Shown here piece after piece: positions 1-8,469 of a DNA stretch of 64,000 nt. The stretch's first letter is position 1; each line of letters begins with the position of its first letter. A program made the position numbers and the translations under genes. Under the pieces are notes generated by a model that was not told where the DNA came from, did no database searches, and saw only the letters and a program-made list of their open reading frames with translations. Location of the stretch: the NCBI RefSeq assembly GCF_002994655.1, contig NZ_PPDL01000007.1, forward strand, positions 62,001 through 126,000, written 5' to 3'. The DNA is from Corynebacterium sp. 13CS0277. GTDB lineage: Bacteria > Actinomycetota > Actinomycetes > Mycobacteriales > Mycobacteriaceae.

Positions 1-83
1 TGTTCATTGCGATCACCGCACTGGGCGCCCGCCGCGACCGCATGTGGACGATGAAGCGACTCCACCCCGCCATCAGCCTCTAA
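1..83 (+). CDS. 3' end of an unidentified CDS (partial)
   Basis: An open frame enters from the left edge and ends at a TAA at 81-83, about 26 codons. The visible tail is basic (ARRDR, MKRLH) and ends in HPAISL. It starts with a short hydrophobic stretch, which suggests the cytoplasmic tail of a membrane protein. Too little is present to assign a family. It reads toward the tRNA gene with no obvious terminator between them. Confidence 0.4.
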   Translation, partial: FIAITALGARRDRMWTMKRLHPAISL

Positions 84-126
84 TCCAGGCGCAACACGCC
101 TGTCATGCACGGCCCGCTATTTCTGC

Positions 127-132
127 TATAGT
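127..132 (+). promoter_or_regulatory. -10 element (TATAGT) of the tRNA-Gly promoter
   Basis: TATAGT ends 10 bases before the first base of the mature tRNA at 143, the right distance for a sigma-A -10 box with a start a few bases upstream of the tRNA. No convincing -35 hexamer is visible, as is common in actinobacteria. Confidence 0.5.
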
Positions 133-142
133 GGGACGCGCT

Positions 143-216
143 GCCGATGTAGTTCAATGGTAGAACTCCTGCTTCCCAAGCAGGCGGCGCGGGTTCGATT
201 CCCGTCATCGGCTCCA
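143..216 (+). tRNA. tRNA-Gly (anticodon CCC)
   Basis: The 74-base cloverleaf folds completely. The 7-bp acceptor stem is GCCGATG with CATCGGC. The D arm is GTTC/GAAC, and the anticodon stem CCTGC/GCAGG encloses loop TTCCCAA, so the anticodon is CCC and reads GGG glycine codons. The T arm is GCGGG/CCCGT around TTCGATT. A CCA tail is encoded at 214-216. No integrase gene or partial tRNA copy follows, so there is no sign that it serves as an integration site here. Confidence 0.95.
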
Positions 217-226
217 ATTTTCATGA

Positions 227-269
227 CAACCCCTCCTGACCTGGCGCAATGCCGGGGCCGGAGGGGTTG
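227..269 (+). terminator. Stem-loop downstream of tRNA-Gly
   Basis: CAACCCCTCC at 227-236 pairs with GGAGGGGTTG at 260-269, a perfect 10-bp stem with a large loop. It lies between the tRNA and the ogt start and most likely ends tRNA transcription. There is no long T run after it. Confidence 0.5.
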
Positions 270-295
270 TGTGCGTCTCGGGTTAGGCTGGCGGC

Positions 296-724
296 ATGTT
301 CGGTATCGTGCCTACCCCGGATGGGGATTTTTGTCTCGTGGAGCGCGACGGCCTGGTGGTGGCCGCGGGCTGGGATTCCCCGGAGCGGATTGTGGCGCGC
401 GCCCACCCGAGCCTCCGACCACCCCTCGTGGAGGGCCCGGTCGCGGCGTGGGCGGTGGAGGCCTACTACGCGGGCGAGGACCCAGTGGTGGAGGTAGCGT
501 GGCGGGGCACGGCCTTCCAGGAGCGGGTGTGGGGCGCTCTGCGGCGCATCCCCCGAGGGCGGACTGTGACGTATGGGCAGTTGGGGCCCGCGCGGGCAGT
601 CGCCCGGGCGGTGGCGGCGAATCCGGTGGGGCTCCTGGTGCCCTGCCACAGGGTGGTGCGGGCCGATGGGGTGGGCGGCTACGCGTGGGGTGAGATCAAG
701 GGCCGACTGTTGGCGCGGGAATAA
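296..724 (+). CDS. ogt: Methylated-DNA--protein-cysteine methyltransferase (Ogt/MGMT)
   Basis: Suicide DNA-repair protein that moves a methyl group from O6-methylguanine or O4-methylthymine to its own cysteine. The 142-residue product has the DNA-binding helix segment ending in VTYGQLG near residues 90-97 and the catalytic PCHRVV motif near residues 115-120, whose Cys is the acceptor. The N-terminal domain is short, as in stand-alone Ogt proteins. The ATG at 296 is used; no strong Shine-Dalgarno sequence is visible. The dsbA-like gene follows 27 bases downstream on the same strand, so the two may be cotranscribed. Confidence 0.9.
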   Translation: MFGIVPTPDGDFCLVERDGLVVAAGWDSPERIVARAHPSLRPPLVEGPVAAWAVEAYYAGEDPVVEVAWRGTAFQERVWGALRRIPRGRTVTYGQLGPARAVARAVAANPVGLLVPCHRVVRADGVGGYAWGEIKGRLLARE

Positions 725-751
725 CCCGGCGTGGCGGGTGTTGGGTGGGGT

Positions 752-1378
752 ATGCGAATCGATGTTTTCACTGACCTTGTGTGCCCCTTCTGCCAGATCG
801 GCATGGCGCGCCTCAATGAGGCCCTGGATGCCACCGGCATCGAGGCCGAGATCCACCACCACTCTTTCGAGCTGGACCCCACCCTGCCGAAGGAACCCAC
901 GCAGCCGCTCGTCGACGCGATTGCGGCGAAGTACAACATGAGCCACGAGCAGTCGGTGGCTTCGCAGGAGCAGATTGCCGCCCAGTTGGCGGCCGTGGGC
1001 GTCACCTTTGATTGGCGCAACGCGGTGTTTACGAACACCTTTGATGCGCACCGCCTGCTGCACTTGGCGGCGGCGCACGGCCAGGCGGAGCCGGTGCGGG
1101 AGGACCTCATGCGCGCCTACCTGGAGCGCGGCCTAAGCATCAGCGACCCGCAGGTGCTGCGCGATATTGCGGCCGCCCATGGGCTGCCGACCGCGGAGGT
1201 GGAGTCGCTGCTCGCGGGCGATGATTTCGCCGACCAGGTGCGCGACGATGAGCGCACCGCGCAGGCGATGGGCATCCAGGGGGTGCCGTTCATGGTGTTT
1301 GATCAGCGCCTGGCGGTGTCCGGCGCGCAGCCGGTCGATGTGTTTATCTCGGCGCTGCAGCAGGCCGCGAATCAATAA
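752..1378 (+). CDS. DsbA-family (FrnE-like) thioredoxin-fold oxidoreductase
   Basis: A 208-residue protein starting MRIDVFTDLVCPFC. The CPFC motif near residue 12 is the redox-active CxxC of the DsbA/FrnE thioredoxin fold, and the conserved cis-proline loop appears as GVPFMVF near residue 178. There is no signal peptide, so it is probably a cytoplasmic FrnE-type disulfide isomerase or 2-hydroxychromene-2-carboxylate isomerase relative, not a secreted Dsb. A GTG at 731 is in frame but would add seven residues before the usual MRIDVF start, so the ATG at 752 is preferred. The 3' end overlaps the convergent VanZ/RDD gene by 35 bases. Confidence 0.85.
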   Translation: MRIDVFTDLVCPFCQIGMARLNEALDATGIEAEIHHHSFELDPTLPKEPTQPLVDAIAAKYNMSHEQSVASQEQIAAQLAAVGVTFDWRNAVFTNTFDAHRLLHLAAAHGQAEPVREDLMRAYLERGLSISDPQVLRDIAAAHGLPTAEVESLLAGDDFADQVRDDERTAQAMGIQGVPFMVFDQRLAVSGAQPVDVFISALQQAANQ

Positions 1379-2387
1379 TGTCCACCCCGGCGATGACGCC
1401 GGAGATGCCCCGCAGCGTCCAGATGAGCGAGACCAGGCTGGCGAACGCGAGCAGGCTGAACAGCCCTGAAGCCACCGGCACCCCGAGGGTGCCGAGGGCC
1501 CACAGGCCGGCGATGCTGGCCCGCAACAGCAGCCGCCAGCGGGGCGCGGGGCTGGGGCGCAGCCACACGATGCGCTGCCCGATGCTGGCGCCACTGCCGA
1601 CAAGGGCCGGCACGTAGACGACGAGGAGGGCCGCCACCCCGGGCAGCCACTCCCACCCGGGCTGCTGCTCCGCGATGGGGGTGGCGGGGTCGAGCGCCCA
1701 GCGGACCACCACCACGAGGATGAACGCCAACTCGGCCGCGATGACCATGGTGAGGTAGTCGAGCAGCATACTGCCGGCCCGGCGGGCCCGGTGCACGGGG
1801 CGGGCGGTGGTGCGGGTGGCGCGCAGCTGGGCGGGGCTGGCCACAAAGTTCGGGATGAGTGCCGCGATCGCCACACCGACGGCCGTGCCGAGGGTGTTGG
1901 TGATGAGGTCGTTGACGTCGGCGACGCGGTACTGGCAGAACAGGCCGAAGTTGCCGGTGTATTGGGTGGTTTCCACCAGCAGGCTGACAAGGAAGCCGGT
2001 GAGGATGGCGCGCCCGGGCCGCAGTTCGAGGAAGTCCCGCAGGATCACCCCGAGCGGCACGAACAGGGCCACGTTGAACACCATTTGGAGCACGTCCCAG
2101 CTGGTGGCCATCTGGGCGGGGCTCATGCCCGCAAAGTGGTGGGCCATGTCGCGGAAGTACTCGGTGGGGTCGAGGACGACGATGTGGCCGCTGCGGGTGC
2201 ATTCCTGCGGCAGGGGGAACAGGGTGTAGGCGATGAGTCCGGAGGCGTAGGTGAAGCTGAGGGCGGACCAGAAGGTGCGGCTGGGTGAGAAGCGGCCGTA
2301 GCGCTGGTATTGCCACACCACGAGCGGCAGGAACGCCACCGCGCTGATGCCCAAGCCCACGGCGAGAGCCACGAGGAACTGCTGCAT
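1344..2387 (-). CDS. VanZ-RDD fusion membrane protein
   Basis: A 347-residue integral membrane protein. The N-terminal 190 residues look like VanZ (teicoplanin-resistance-associated fold): hydrophobic segments, the pattern NVALFVPLGVILRDF, and the ETTQY...ADVNDLITNTLG signature typical of VanZ. After a linker rich in Arg and Thr, the C-terminal 140 residues resemble an RDD domain (SMLLDYL, then GASIGQRIVWLR) with further membrane segments. VanZ-RDD fusions occur in actinobacteria; the biochemical role is unknown. Its ATG (2385-2387) overlaps the stop of the MMPL gene by one base, so the two are probably translationally coupled. Confidence 0.8.
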   Translation of the reverse strand: MQQFLVALAVGLGISAVAFLPLVVWQYQRYGRFSPSRTFWSALSFTYASGLIAYTLFPLPQECTRSGHIVVLDPTEYFRDMAHHFAGMSPAQMATSWDVLQMVFNVALFVPLGVILRDFLELRPGRAILTGFLVSLLVETTQYTGNFGLFCQYRVADVNDLITNTLGTAVGVAIAALIPNFVASPAQLRATRTTARPVHRARRAGSMLLDYLTMVIAAELAFILVVVVRWALDPATPIAEQQPGWEWLPGVAALLVVYVPALVGSGASIGQRIVWLRPSPAPRWRLLLRASIAGLWALGTLGVPVASGLFSLLAFASLVSLIWTLRGISGVIAGVDIIDSRPAAAPR

Positions 2388-4339
2388 TACTTCCACATCC
2401 TGTCGCCGAGGAGGGCAAACAGTGCGGGCACGACGAGGGTGCGCACGAGGAAGGTGTCGAGGATGATGCCGAAGCCGACGAGGATACCGACCTGGGTGAG
2501 GGTGATGAGCGGCAGCACCCCGAGGACGGCGAACACGGCGGCGAGGACGACGCCGGCGCTGGTGATGACCCCGCCGGTAGCGTTCACTGCGTGGACCATG
2601 GCCTGGCGCGTCCCGAGCCGAGGGGTGTCTTCCTTGGCGCGCAACACGAGGAAGACGGTGTAGTCGATGCCGAGGGCGACGAGGAAGAGGATGGAGTACA
2701 CCGGTACCGAGGTATCCAGCCCGGGGAAGCCGAAGAGGTGGGTGGAGACGAACGTGCCGGCGCCGATCGCCGCCCACGTCGACAAGGCGGCGGCCGCGAG
2801 CAGCAGCAGGGGCGCCACCCAGGCCCGGAGCACGACCATGAGGACGAGGAACACGGCGAGGAAAATGAGCGGCACGATGACGGTCATGTCGCGCAGCGTA
2901 CCGGCCTTATTGTCCATCGCCTGGGCGATCTGCCCGCCGACGATGGCGTCGGTGTGCTCCCGGATGGCCTCCACGGTGGCGGGGTCGTCGCCGTCGACGA
3001 TGAGGGTGGCGCGCTGCCACTGCCCGTCGGTGCTGGTCTGCGGCTGGCCGACGAGCGTCACCCCGTCGACCGCGGTGGCGTCCGCGACGGCCTGCTCAAT
3101 CTCCCCCGCCGGGGTGTACACCAGCACCGGGGAGGCGGCGGGCAGGAGCGCTGCCGCTTCCGCGGCCTCCGAGGGGGTGCGGAACTGCTCGGTGGTGCTC
3201 AGCCCCAGGCGGGTGCCCCACATGCCGCCGCCGAGCGCGAGCAGCACCACGAGCAGCGGGACAAGGAACGCCACCGGGCGGGCGTTGACGCGGGCCGCGA
3301 CGCGGCCGAAGATGTTCTCGGCGTCGGTGTGCTCCCCGACGCGGGGGATGCGGGGCCAGAACAGCCGCCGGCCGCACACATCCAGCAGGGGCGGCAAAAG
3401 CCCGAGGGAGAACCCGAGGGCGATGAGCAAACCAATCGAGGAACTCAAGCCCAGGTTCGTCAGGCTCGGCACGCTCGCCAGCCACAGGGTTTGCAGCGCG
3501 AGCACCACCGTCAAGTTGGAGGAGACGATGGGCCGGATGCTGGCCCGCCAGGCGCGCCGCAGGGCGACCGAGTGGTCAGCTTCGCGGTGGAGCTCTTCCC
3601 GGTAGCGGCTGACGAGCAGCAGCGCATAGTTCGTGCCGGCACCGAACACGAGCACGGAGGTAATGCCGCTGGTGGAGCCGTCGGCGCTGAACCAGCCCGT
3701 GGCGTCCGCCAGCCAGGTGGTGACGATCGCGGCCGCCCGGTCGGCGAGCCCCGTGACGAGCAGCGGCACGATCCACAGGATCGGCGAGCGGTAGGTGAGG
3801 ATGAGGAGCACGGCGACGACGAGGGCGGTGACGGCCAGGAGGGTGAAGTTCGCGCCCTTGAATGCTTGGGCGGTGTCCCCGGCGAAGCCGGCGGGGCCGG
3901 TGATGAACGCGTCGACGCCCTCCGGCGCGGAGGCCTTCACACTGCTGCGGAGCTCAGTGACCGCATCGGTGACTCCGAAGCCGCTGAGCGAGCCGTCGAG
4001 GCTGATCGTGGCCTGGGCGGTGGTGTCATTGACCGGGATGACGGGGCCGGCGGTCGCGCCGAGGGCGTCGGCTGCGCGCTGCGGGAGGTCCTGCAGTGCG
4101 GCGAGGTCGGCGCCGATGCCGGCGTCGCGGTGGTAGACCACAATGGCGGGCAGGGTGTCACCACCGGGGAAGCGGGCGGCGAGTTCGCCGGCCCGGTAGG
4201 AGTCACTGGTGGTGGGCAGTGTCTGCGGGGCGGTGGAGTTCGCGTCGCTGCCCGAAGGCGCGAGCCCAAATAAGGCGGCGATGCCGAGGAGGAAAGCGGC
4301 GATGACAAGCCAACTCACCTTATGGTCGTACTTTTTCAT
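2387..4339 (-). CDS. MMPL/RND-family transporter
   Basis: A 650-residue RND-superfamily exporter with two MMPL repeats. Each has one N-terminal membrane helix, a periplasmic loop, and a bundle of helices. The second bundle carries the Asp-Tyr pair typical of proton relay (LGIDYTVFLVLRA), while the first has FGAGTNYALLLVSRYREEL, where Asn-Tyr replaces Asp-Tyr. The start chosen is the ATG giving MKKYDHKVSW; a longer frame would extend into the LysR gene. The start overlaps the LysR stop by an ATGA. The substrate is unknown. It is distinct from the CmpL1-type protein at 23022. Confidence 0.85.
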   Translation of the reverse strand: MKKYDHKVSWLVIAAFLLGIAALFGLAPSGSDANSTAPQTLPTTSDSYRAGELAARFPGGDTLPAIVVYHRDAGIGADLAALQDLPQRAADALGATAGPVIPVNDTTAQATISLDGSLSGFGVTDAVTELRSSVKASAPEGVDAFITGPAGFAGDTAQAFKGANFTLLAVTALVVAVLLILTYRSPILWIVPLLVTGLADRAAAIVTTWLADATGWFSADGSTSGITSVLVFGAGTNYALLLVSRYREELHREADHSVALRRAWRASIRPIVSSNLTVVLALQTLWLASVPSLTNLGLSSSIGLLIALGFSLGLLPPLLDVCGRRLFWPRIPRVGEHTDAENIFGRVAARVNARPVAFLVPLLVVLLALGGGMWGTRLGLSTTEQFRTPSEAAEAAALLPAASPVLVYTPAGEIEQAVADATAVDGVTLVGQPQTSTDGQWQRATLIVDGDDPATVEAIREHTDAIVGGQIAQAMDNKAGTLRDMTVIVPLIFLAVFLVLMVVLRAWVAPLLLLAAAALSTWAAIGAGTFVSTHLFGFPGLDTSVPVYSILFLVALGIDYTVFLVLRAKEDTPRLGTRQAMVHAVNATGGVITSAGVVLAAVFAVLGVLPLITLTQVGILVGFGIILDTFLVRTLVVPALFALLGDRMWK

Positions 4340-5163
4340 AGGGGTGAGTATGTCACATCGCACCCCGCAAGCAGTCGCTGCGTCGCATCGCCCGCCACCA
4401 GCCACACCGCGTGGATAGGGCGGGCGAAACGCACCGGGCACGGCACCTCGACCAGGCGCGAGTCGAGGCAGCGGCGCGGCAGCACCGACGGCGCGACGCC
4501 CGTCGCCACGAGCGCGAGGGCGGCGGCCGTCGTCGTCACGGTCGCGGCGGGCTCCACGCAGTCGATGGCGGCGTCCACGGTGGCGCGCGTCCCGGAGCCT
4601 TCCTCCCGGGCGATCAGTGGAGTGCGGGCGAGCTCAGCAGCGCTAATACTCGTGCCCGCCCAGGGGTGGGCGGGCGCCACGCACACCACCATCTCATCCC
4701 ACCCGAGCAGGCGCCTGTTGAGCCCTACCGGCAGGGTGGGGGTTTCCACGAAGCCCACGTCGAGGTCGCCCGCGGCGACCCGGCTCAGCACCGTGGCGGA
4801 GTTCGCGGCCTCCAGCTGCACCTGCCCCGGGTAGTGCGCCAACCAGCCGGGCAGCAGGTACTCCGCCACCGTGAGCGAGGCCCCCACCCGCAGCCCCTGG
4901 CGGTGGGAAAGTGTCGACACGAGGGAGTCGAAGTCGCCGGCGGCGGCCAGCACGGGCCGCGCCCACCCCAGCACCACCCGGCCTGTGTCGGTGAGGACCA
5001 GCCCGTGGGGCGTGCGCGCCGTGAGCGCCCGGCCGACGCTGTGGCTGAGCGCCTGCAGCCGCGCGGAGCATGCCTGCTGGCTGATCCCGAGGGCCACAGC
5101 CGCCGCCGACACGCTGCCTTCCTTTTCCAGTGCGGCGAGTGCCGCCACCTGCCCAAGATCCAC
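4336..5163 (-). CDS. LysR-family transcriptional regulator (LysG/ArgP-like)
   Basis: A 275-residue regulator. Residues 1-60 form the winged helix-turn-helix (AALEKEGSVSAAAVALGISQQACSARL is split across helices 2 and 3). The rest is the periplasmic-binding-like effector domain. The start is a GTG at 5163. The gene is divergent from the TDT transporter 100 bases away, the classic arrangement of a LysR regulator and its exporter. It also forms an ATGA overlap with the MMPL gene downstream, so it probably governs both directions. An ACAA-N7-TTGT site lies in the shared intergenic region. The effector is unknown; the lysine/arginine sensor comparison rests on the HTH region only. Confidence 0.85.
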   Translation of the reverse strand: MDLGQVAALAALEKEGSVSAAAVALGISQQACSARLQALSHSVGRALTARTPHGLVLTDTGRVVLGWARPVLAAAGDFDSLVSTLSHRQGLRVGASLTVAEYLLPGWLAHYPGQVQLEAANSATVLSRVAAGDLDVGFVETPTLPVGLNRRLLGWDEMVVCVAPAHPWAGTSISAAELARTPLIAREEGSGTRATVDAAIDCVEPAATVTTTAAALALVATGVAPSVLPRRCLDSRLVEVPCPVRFARPIHAVWLVAGDATQRLLAGCDVTYSPL

Positions 5164-5191
5164 GCCCTTATCCTGTCTTCTGCCTGCGGGT

Positions 5192-5206
5192 ACAACTGTT
5201 CATTGT
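5192..5206. promoter_or_regulatory. Candidate LysR operator (ACAA-N7-TTGT)
   Basis: ACAACTGTTCATTGT is an interrupted palindrome with the spacing of LysR-type boxes (T-N11-A class). It sits midway between the divergent LysR gene (start 5163) and the TDT transporter gene (start 5264). Function is inferred from position. Confidence 0.4.
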
Positions 5207-5263
5207 AGGCCCACAGCCGGCGGCTGTTAGGTGCTGCGCGCACCCGCGGTGCACTGTATCCCC

Positions 5264-6304
5264 ATGGAGAAAATCACCGCGAACCTCACCCCGAACTGGT
5301 TCGCCAGCGTCATGGGCACCGGCATCGTCGCCACCGCGGCCGCCGGCCTGCCGACGGACAACCCTGCGGTGCGCCTCTTCGCCACCGGGGTGTGGCTGGC
5401 CGCCAGCACCTGGCTCGTCATCCTGGTGATCAAGACCGGCGTGCACTGGGTGCGCTACCCGGAGGTGGCGCGCAGTCACCTGCGCCACCCCACCATGGGG
5501 CACTTTTATGGCGCCCCACCCATGGCGTTGCTCACCGTCGGGGCGGGCACCCTGCTGCTCGGGGAGCCGCTGCTGGGCGGCTGGGCGGTCACCATCGATT
5601 GGGTGCTGTGGACCCTGGGCACCCTGGGCGGGCTCGTCACGGCGGTGCTGCTGCCGGTGCTGACGTTCACCCGCAACGATGTGGGGCGGGAGGATGCGTT
5701 CGCCGGCTGGCTTATGCCGGTGGTGCCACCGATGGTGTCGGCGGCGACGGGCGCCCTGTTGGTGCCGCACACTCCCGCCGGGGAGCCGCGCCTGGTGCTG
5801 CTGCTCTCCTGCTACGCCATGTTTGGGCTGTCGCTGCTGGTGTCGCTCATCATGATCACCCTGCTGTGGAGCAGACTCGCGCACCACAACATTGGTGCTG
5901 CGGCGGCGGTGCCCACGTTGTGGATTGTGTTGGGGCCCCTCGGGCAGTCGATCACGGCGACGAATAATTTGGCCACCCAGGCGCACCTGGCGGTCTCCCC
6001 TGCGCTGGCGCGCGCCTTCGAGGCCATGGGGGTGCTCTACGGGGTGCCGGTGTTGGGGTTTGCGCTGTTGTGGGCGGCGATCGCGGCGACGATCACGGTG
6101 CGCACCATCGCCCACGGCTTGCCGTTTAGTCTCACGTGGTGGTCGTTCACCTTCCCCGTCGGCACCTGCGTCACGGGGATCACGGGCCTGGCGGCCCACA
6201 CGGGCAGCAGCACCCTGACGGTGATGGCGTTCGTCTCCTACGGCTGCTTGGTGGCCGCGTGGCTGGTGGTGGCGGCCCGCACCCTGGCCGCCCACACCCG
6301 TTAG
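5264..6304 (+). CDS. TDT-family (TehA/SLAC1/Mae1-type) transporter
   Basis: A 346-residue membrane protein with about ten hydrophobic segments. It opens with the family signature NWFASVMGTGIVA and later has LGPLGQS, seen in sulfite, malate and tellurite TDT transporters. These proteins move small anions such as C4-dicarboxylates, sulfite or tellurite out of or into the cell. The ATG at 5264 is chosen because an upstream GTG at 5231 adds residues unlike the family. It is divergent from the LysR gene, which probably regulates it. Its stop overlaps the convergent SdpI-like gene by 4 bases. The substrate cannot be read from sequence. Confidence 0.85.
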   Translation: MEKITANLTPNWFASVMGTGIVATAAAGLPTDNPAVRLFATGVWLAASTWLVILVIKTGVHWVRYPEVARSHLRHPTMGHFYGAPPMALLTVGAGTLLLGEPLLGGWAVTIDWVLWTLGTLGGLVTAVLLPVLTFTRNDVGREDAFAGWLMPVVPPMVSAATGALLVPHTPAGEPRLVLLLSCYAMFGLSLLVSLIMITLLWSRLAHHNIGAAAAVPTLWIVLGPLGQSITATNNLATQAHLAVSPALARAFEAMGVLYGVPVLGFALLWAAIAATITVRTIAHGLPFSLTWWSFTFPVGTCVTGITGLAAHTGSSTLTVMAFVSYGCLVAAWLVVAARTLAAHTR

Positions 6305-6657
6305 GCCTTCTCGGCGGCGCGGCGGGCGGCGACCACCGCCCAGCCAAGGAACCCGAGGAGCACCACGGGCAGCAGCATGAGCACAATCGCGAAGGGGCCG
6401 TCGCCGGCGAGGAAATACACCGCCACGCACACCACCGTCAGTGCGAGCTGCACCCCGAGGAACAGCCGCAGGATGGGGCGGGCGGCGGCGTGGCCGGCCT
6501 GCCACTGTTCTTCCGATTCCGTCAGCGGCGCCATCCGGATGCCGGCCATGCTGTTGCGCTGCAGCTGGCCGGTGGCGGCTTTCTCCGCGATGGCCCACAT
6601 GAGGATCGCGGGCAGCAGCATCATCGACGCCATCGCCACGGCAAGCACACCATTCAT
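6301..6657 (-). CDS. SdpI/YhfL-family membrane protein
   Basis: A 118-residue protein with three hydrophobic segments. It contains the SdpI-type signature between helices 1 and 2: GIRMAPLTESEEQWQAGHAA, which matches the G-R-T/M-P-x-T-x-S-x-x-x-W-x-x-x-H pattern of the family. In Bacillus SdpI gives immunity to a secreted toxin; most actinobacterial homologues are uncharacterised. The ATG at 6657 follows AAAAGGGG at a suitable distance. It is a single-gene unit, convergent with the TDT gene and separated from vanW by a perfect palindrome terminator. Confidence 0.7.
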   Translation of the reverse strand: MNGVLAVAMASMMLLPAILMWAIAEKAATGQLQRNSMAGIRMAPLTESEEQWQAGHAAARPILRLFLGVQLALTVVCVAVYFLAGDGPFAIVLMLLPVVLLGFLGWAVVAARRAAEKA

Positions 6658-6737
6658 GGGACAACCCCTTTTCCAACCTCGATAAGTCACTGTGCCCCCA
6701 TAGTGACACAGGTGCGCGGGCGGGGGTGGGAAAAATG

Positions 6738-6769
6738 CAGCAGGTGCCCCCACGTGGGGGCACCTGCTG
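6738..6769 (-). terminator. Perfect 32-bp palindrome, terminator of the GH3-vanW operon
   Basis: CAGCAGGTGCCCCCAC is followed directly by its exact reverse complement, and on the minus strand by CATTTTTC. It lies 6 bases after the vanW stop. The combination of a long GC-rich stem and a T run is a classic intrinsic terminator. Confidence 0.85.
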
Positions 6770-6775
6770 GTGTGT

Positions 6776-8464
6776 CTAGCTGCAGCGCACGATGGGCGCC
6801 GGGTCGTAGACGGTGGTGGTGGTCTCCCGGGAGACTTCCGCACCGGACAGATCCCGGATGATGCGCGTATCCGAGGTCGTGAACCCGGGCGCCCCGCTCG
6901 AGGGCACACAATCGCTTCCGCTGAGGTTGATCGGCTGCGGCTGGGTCTGCGCCCAGCGGCCCCCGTTGACGGATTCCACGGTGACGGTCTTCTTCCCCAA
7001 CAGGCTCACGGTGACGTTCGCCTGGTCGGCGCTCGCGCGGATGAGCACCGGGTAGGGGGAGGTGTTTTTGAATTGGAGGTCGATGGCCCCCTCGTACACG
7101 GTCGCCTCACGCCCGGCCGGGTAGCGGCTGATGTAGTAGGAGTGGGCGGTGTGGGCGACGTCCTCCATGCCGGCGAAGTAGGCGGCGTTGTACAGCGTCG
7201 TCGCGAACTGGCTGATGCCACCACCGACGGCTTTATCCGCGTGCCCGTTCAAGATGATGCCGGATTCGATGAAGCCTTGGGCGGTGCCGCGGGGCCCGGT
7301 GTAGCCGTTGAGGCTGAACGTCTGCCCGGGGGCGACGATCGCGCCGTCGACCATCTGGGCGACGCGGCGAATGTTCACCCCGGAGGCGTAGGTGAAACCA
7401 CCGGTGGTGAAGGAGCCGACGGTGTCGTCGAAGGTGGCTTTCTCCGCGTCGGCGGTGGTGAAGGTCGCTTTCTCGTCCTTGTACACGGCCGGGAATTCGC
7501 GCTCCTTGGAGCCGATGACCCGGTCGGTGAAGCCATCCATGGTGGCCTCCCAGTCGATTTTCACCCCATCCGCAGACGGGGTGACGGTCTTCGACCCGGA
7601 GACGAAGGAAATTTTCGCGTTGCGCTGCTCCACCTCGGTGGCGGACAGGTTTTCCGCCAGGAGGTCCTTGGCCTTGCCGGCATCGACCTGCGGTGCGAGC
7701 TGCCCGTCCTTCGGCTCAAAGGTGACGATGTCGCCCATGCGCTCAATGGGGATGATGCCGTCGATCCCGTCGCGGCCGGTGGCGATAATGTCGCCGGACA
7801 GGGCTTTCGCCGCCACCGCTTCCGCGGCGGTCACCGCGTCCGCGCCGATGGCGGGCTTCTTCGGCGTGGCCGCCAGGGTGAGCTCACTGTCCAACCAGTG
7901 GGCGGTCATCTGCTGCCGGACCTCCACGGGGTCGACGTCTTGACCGTCGGCCGCCTGGGTGGTCTCCACGCGGCCGTCGACGAGGCGGACCGCCCCATCG
8001 GTGGGGTCGGCGTGCAGGTCGGCGACGACCTTCTCGGCGGCCGGCCCGAACTGGGCTTGGTTGACGGTGGACACCAAGTCCACGGGGTGGGTGGTGAAGA
8101 AGCTGGTGATGCGCCGCACCGGGTTCCACGACGTTTCCCCCGCGGCATCGATCGTGGCGTCGACGTCGACGGTCAGCCCCGCCTCGGCGGGGATGAAGGT
8201 GGTGTCTTTCGTCCCGGCGTGCACCACCACAGGCGCGGCATCCCGGGTGGAGGCAATGCCCTCCAGGGTGCGGCGCGCTTCCGCGTGGTCCATGCCGCCG
8301 ATGCTGGTGCCGGCGACGACGGTGCCGCGCGGCACCCGGTCCTTCATGAGCACAAAATCGGCGCCGTAGGCGACGCCACCGGCGATCAGGACGCCGAGCA
8401 CGACGCCGCCGGCGATCTTCGCGCCGCGGTGCCGGCGGGGGTGGGGGCTGGTGCTTCTTTCCAC
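6776..8464 (-). CDS. VanW-family protein with peptidoglycan-binding-like domains
   Basis: A 562-residue envelope protein of the YoaR/VanW type. It has a short basic N-terminus, a membrane anchor at about residues 15-35, two alpha/beta repeats of the putative peptidoglycan-binding_4 type, and then the VanW domain (from TGGFTYASGVNIRRVAQM through GGGISQFATTLYNAAYFAG). The C-terminal tail is beta-rich with two cysteines. VanW proteins are tied to cell-wall remodelling and glycopeptide response, but their reaction is unknown. The GTG at 8464 is the first usable start after the GH3 stop (8470). The genes are five bases apart and almost certainly one operon. Confidence 0.85.
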   Translation of the reverse strand: MERSTSPHPRRHRGAKIAGGVVLGVLIAGGVAYGADFVLMKDRVPRGTVVAGTSIGGMDHAEARRTLEGIASTRDAAPVVVHAGTKDTTFIPAEAGLTVDVDATIDAAGETSWNPVRRITSFFTTHPVDLVSTVNQAQFGPAAEKVVADLHADPTDGAVRLVDGRVETTQAADGQDVDPVEVRQQMTAHWLDSELTLAATPKKPAIGADAVTAAEAVAAKALSGDIIATGRDGIDGIIPIERMGDIVTFEPKDGQLAPQVDAGKAKDLLAENLSATEVEQRNAKISFVSGSKTVTPSADGVKIDWEATMDGFTDRVIGSKEREFPAVYKDEKATFTTADAEKATFDDTVGSFTTGGFTYASGVNIRRVAQMVDGAIVAPGQTFSLNGYTGPRGTAQGFIESGIILNGHADKAVGGGISQFATTLYNAAYFAGMEDVAHTAHSYYISRYPAGREATVYEGAIDLQFKNTSPYPVLIRASADQANVTVSLLGKKTVTVESVNGGRWAQTQPQPINLSGSDCVPSSGAPGFTTSDTRIIRDLSGAEVSRETTTTVYDPAPIVRCS

Positions 8465-8469
8465 GCGGG

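Noticed and set aside
143..216. tRNA-Gly as an integration site of a genomic island
   Set aside because: No integrase gene, no repeat of the tRNA 3' end and no change of base composition after it.
5168..6763. Minus-strand frame of 531 codons across the TDT gene
   Set aside because: Opposite the well-supported TDT gene; His/Arg-rich product without domain evidence.
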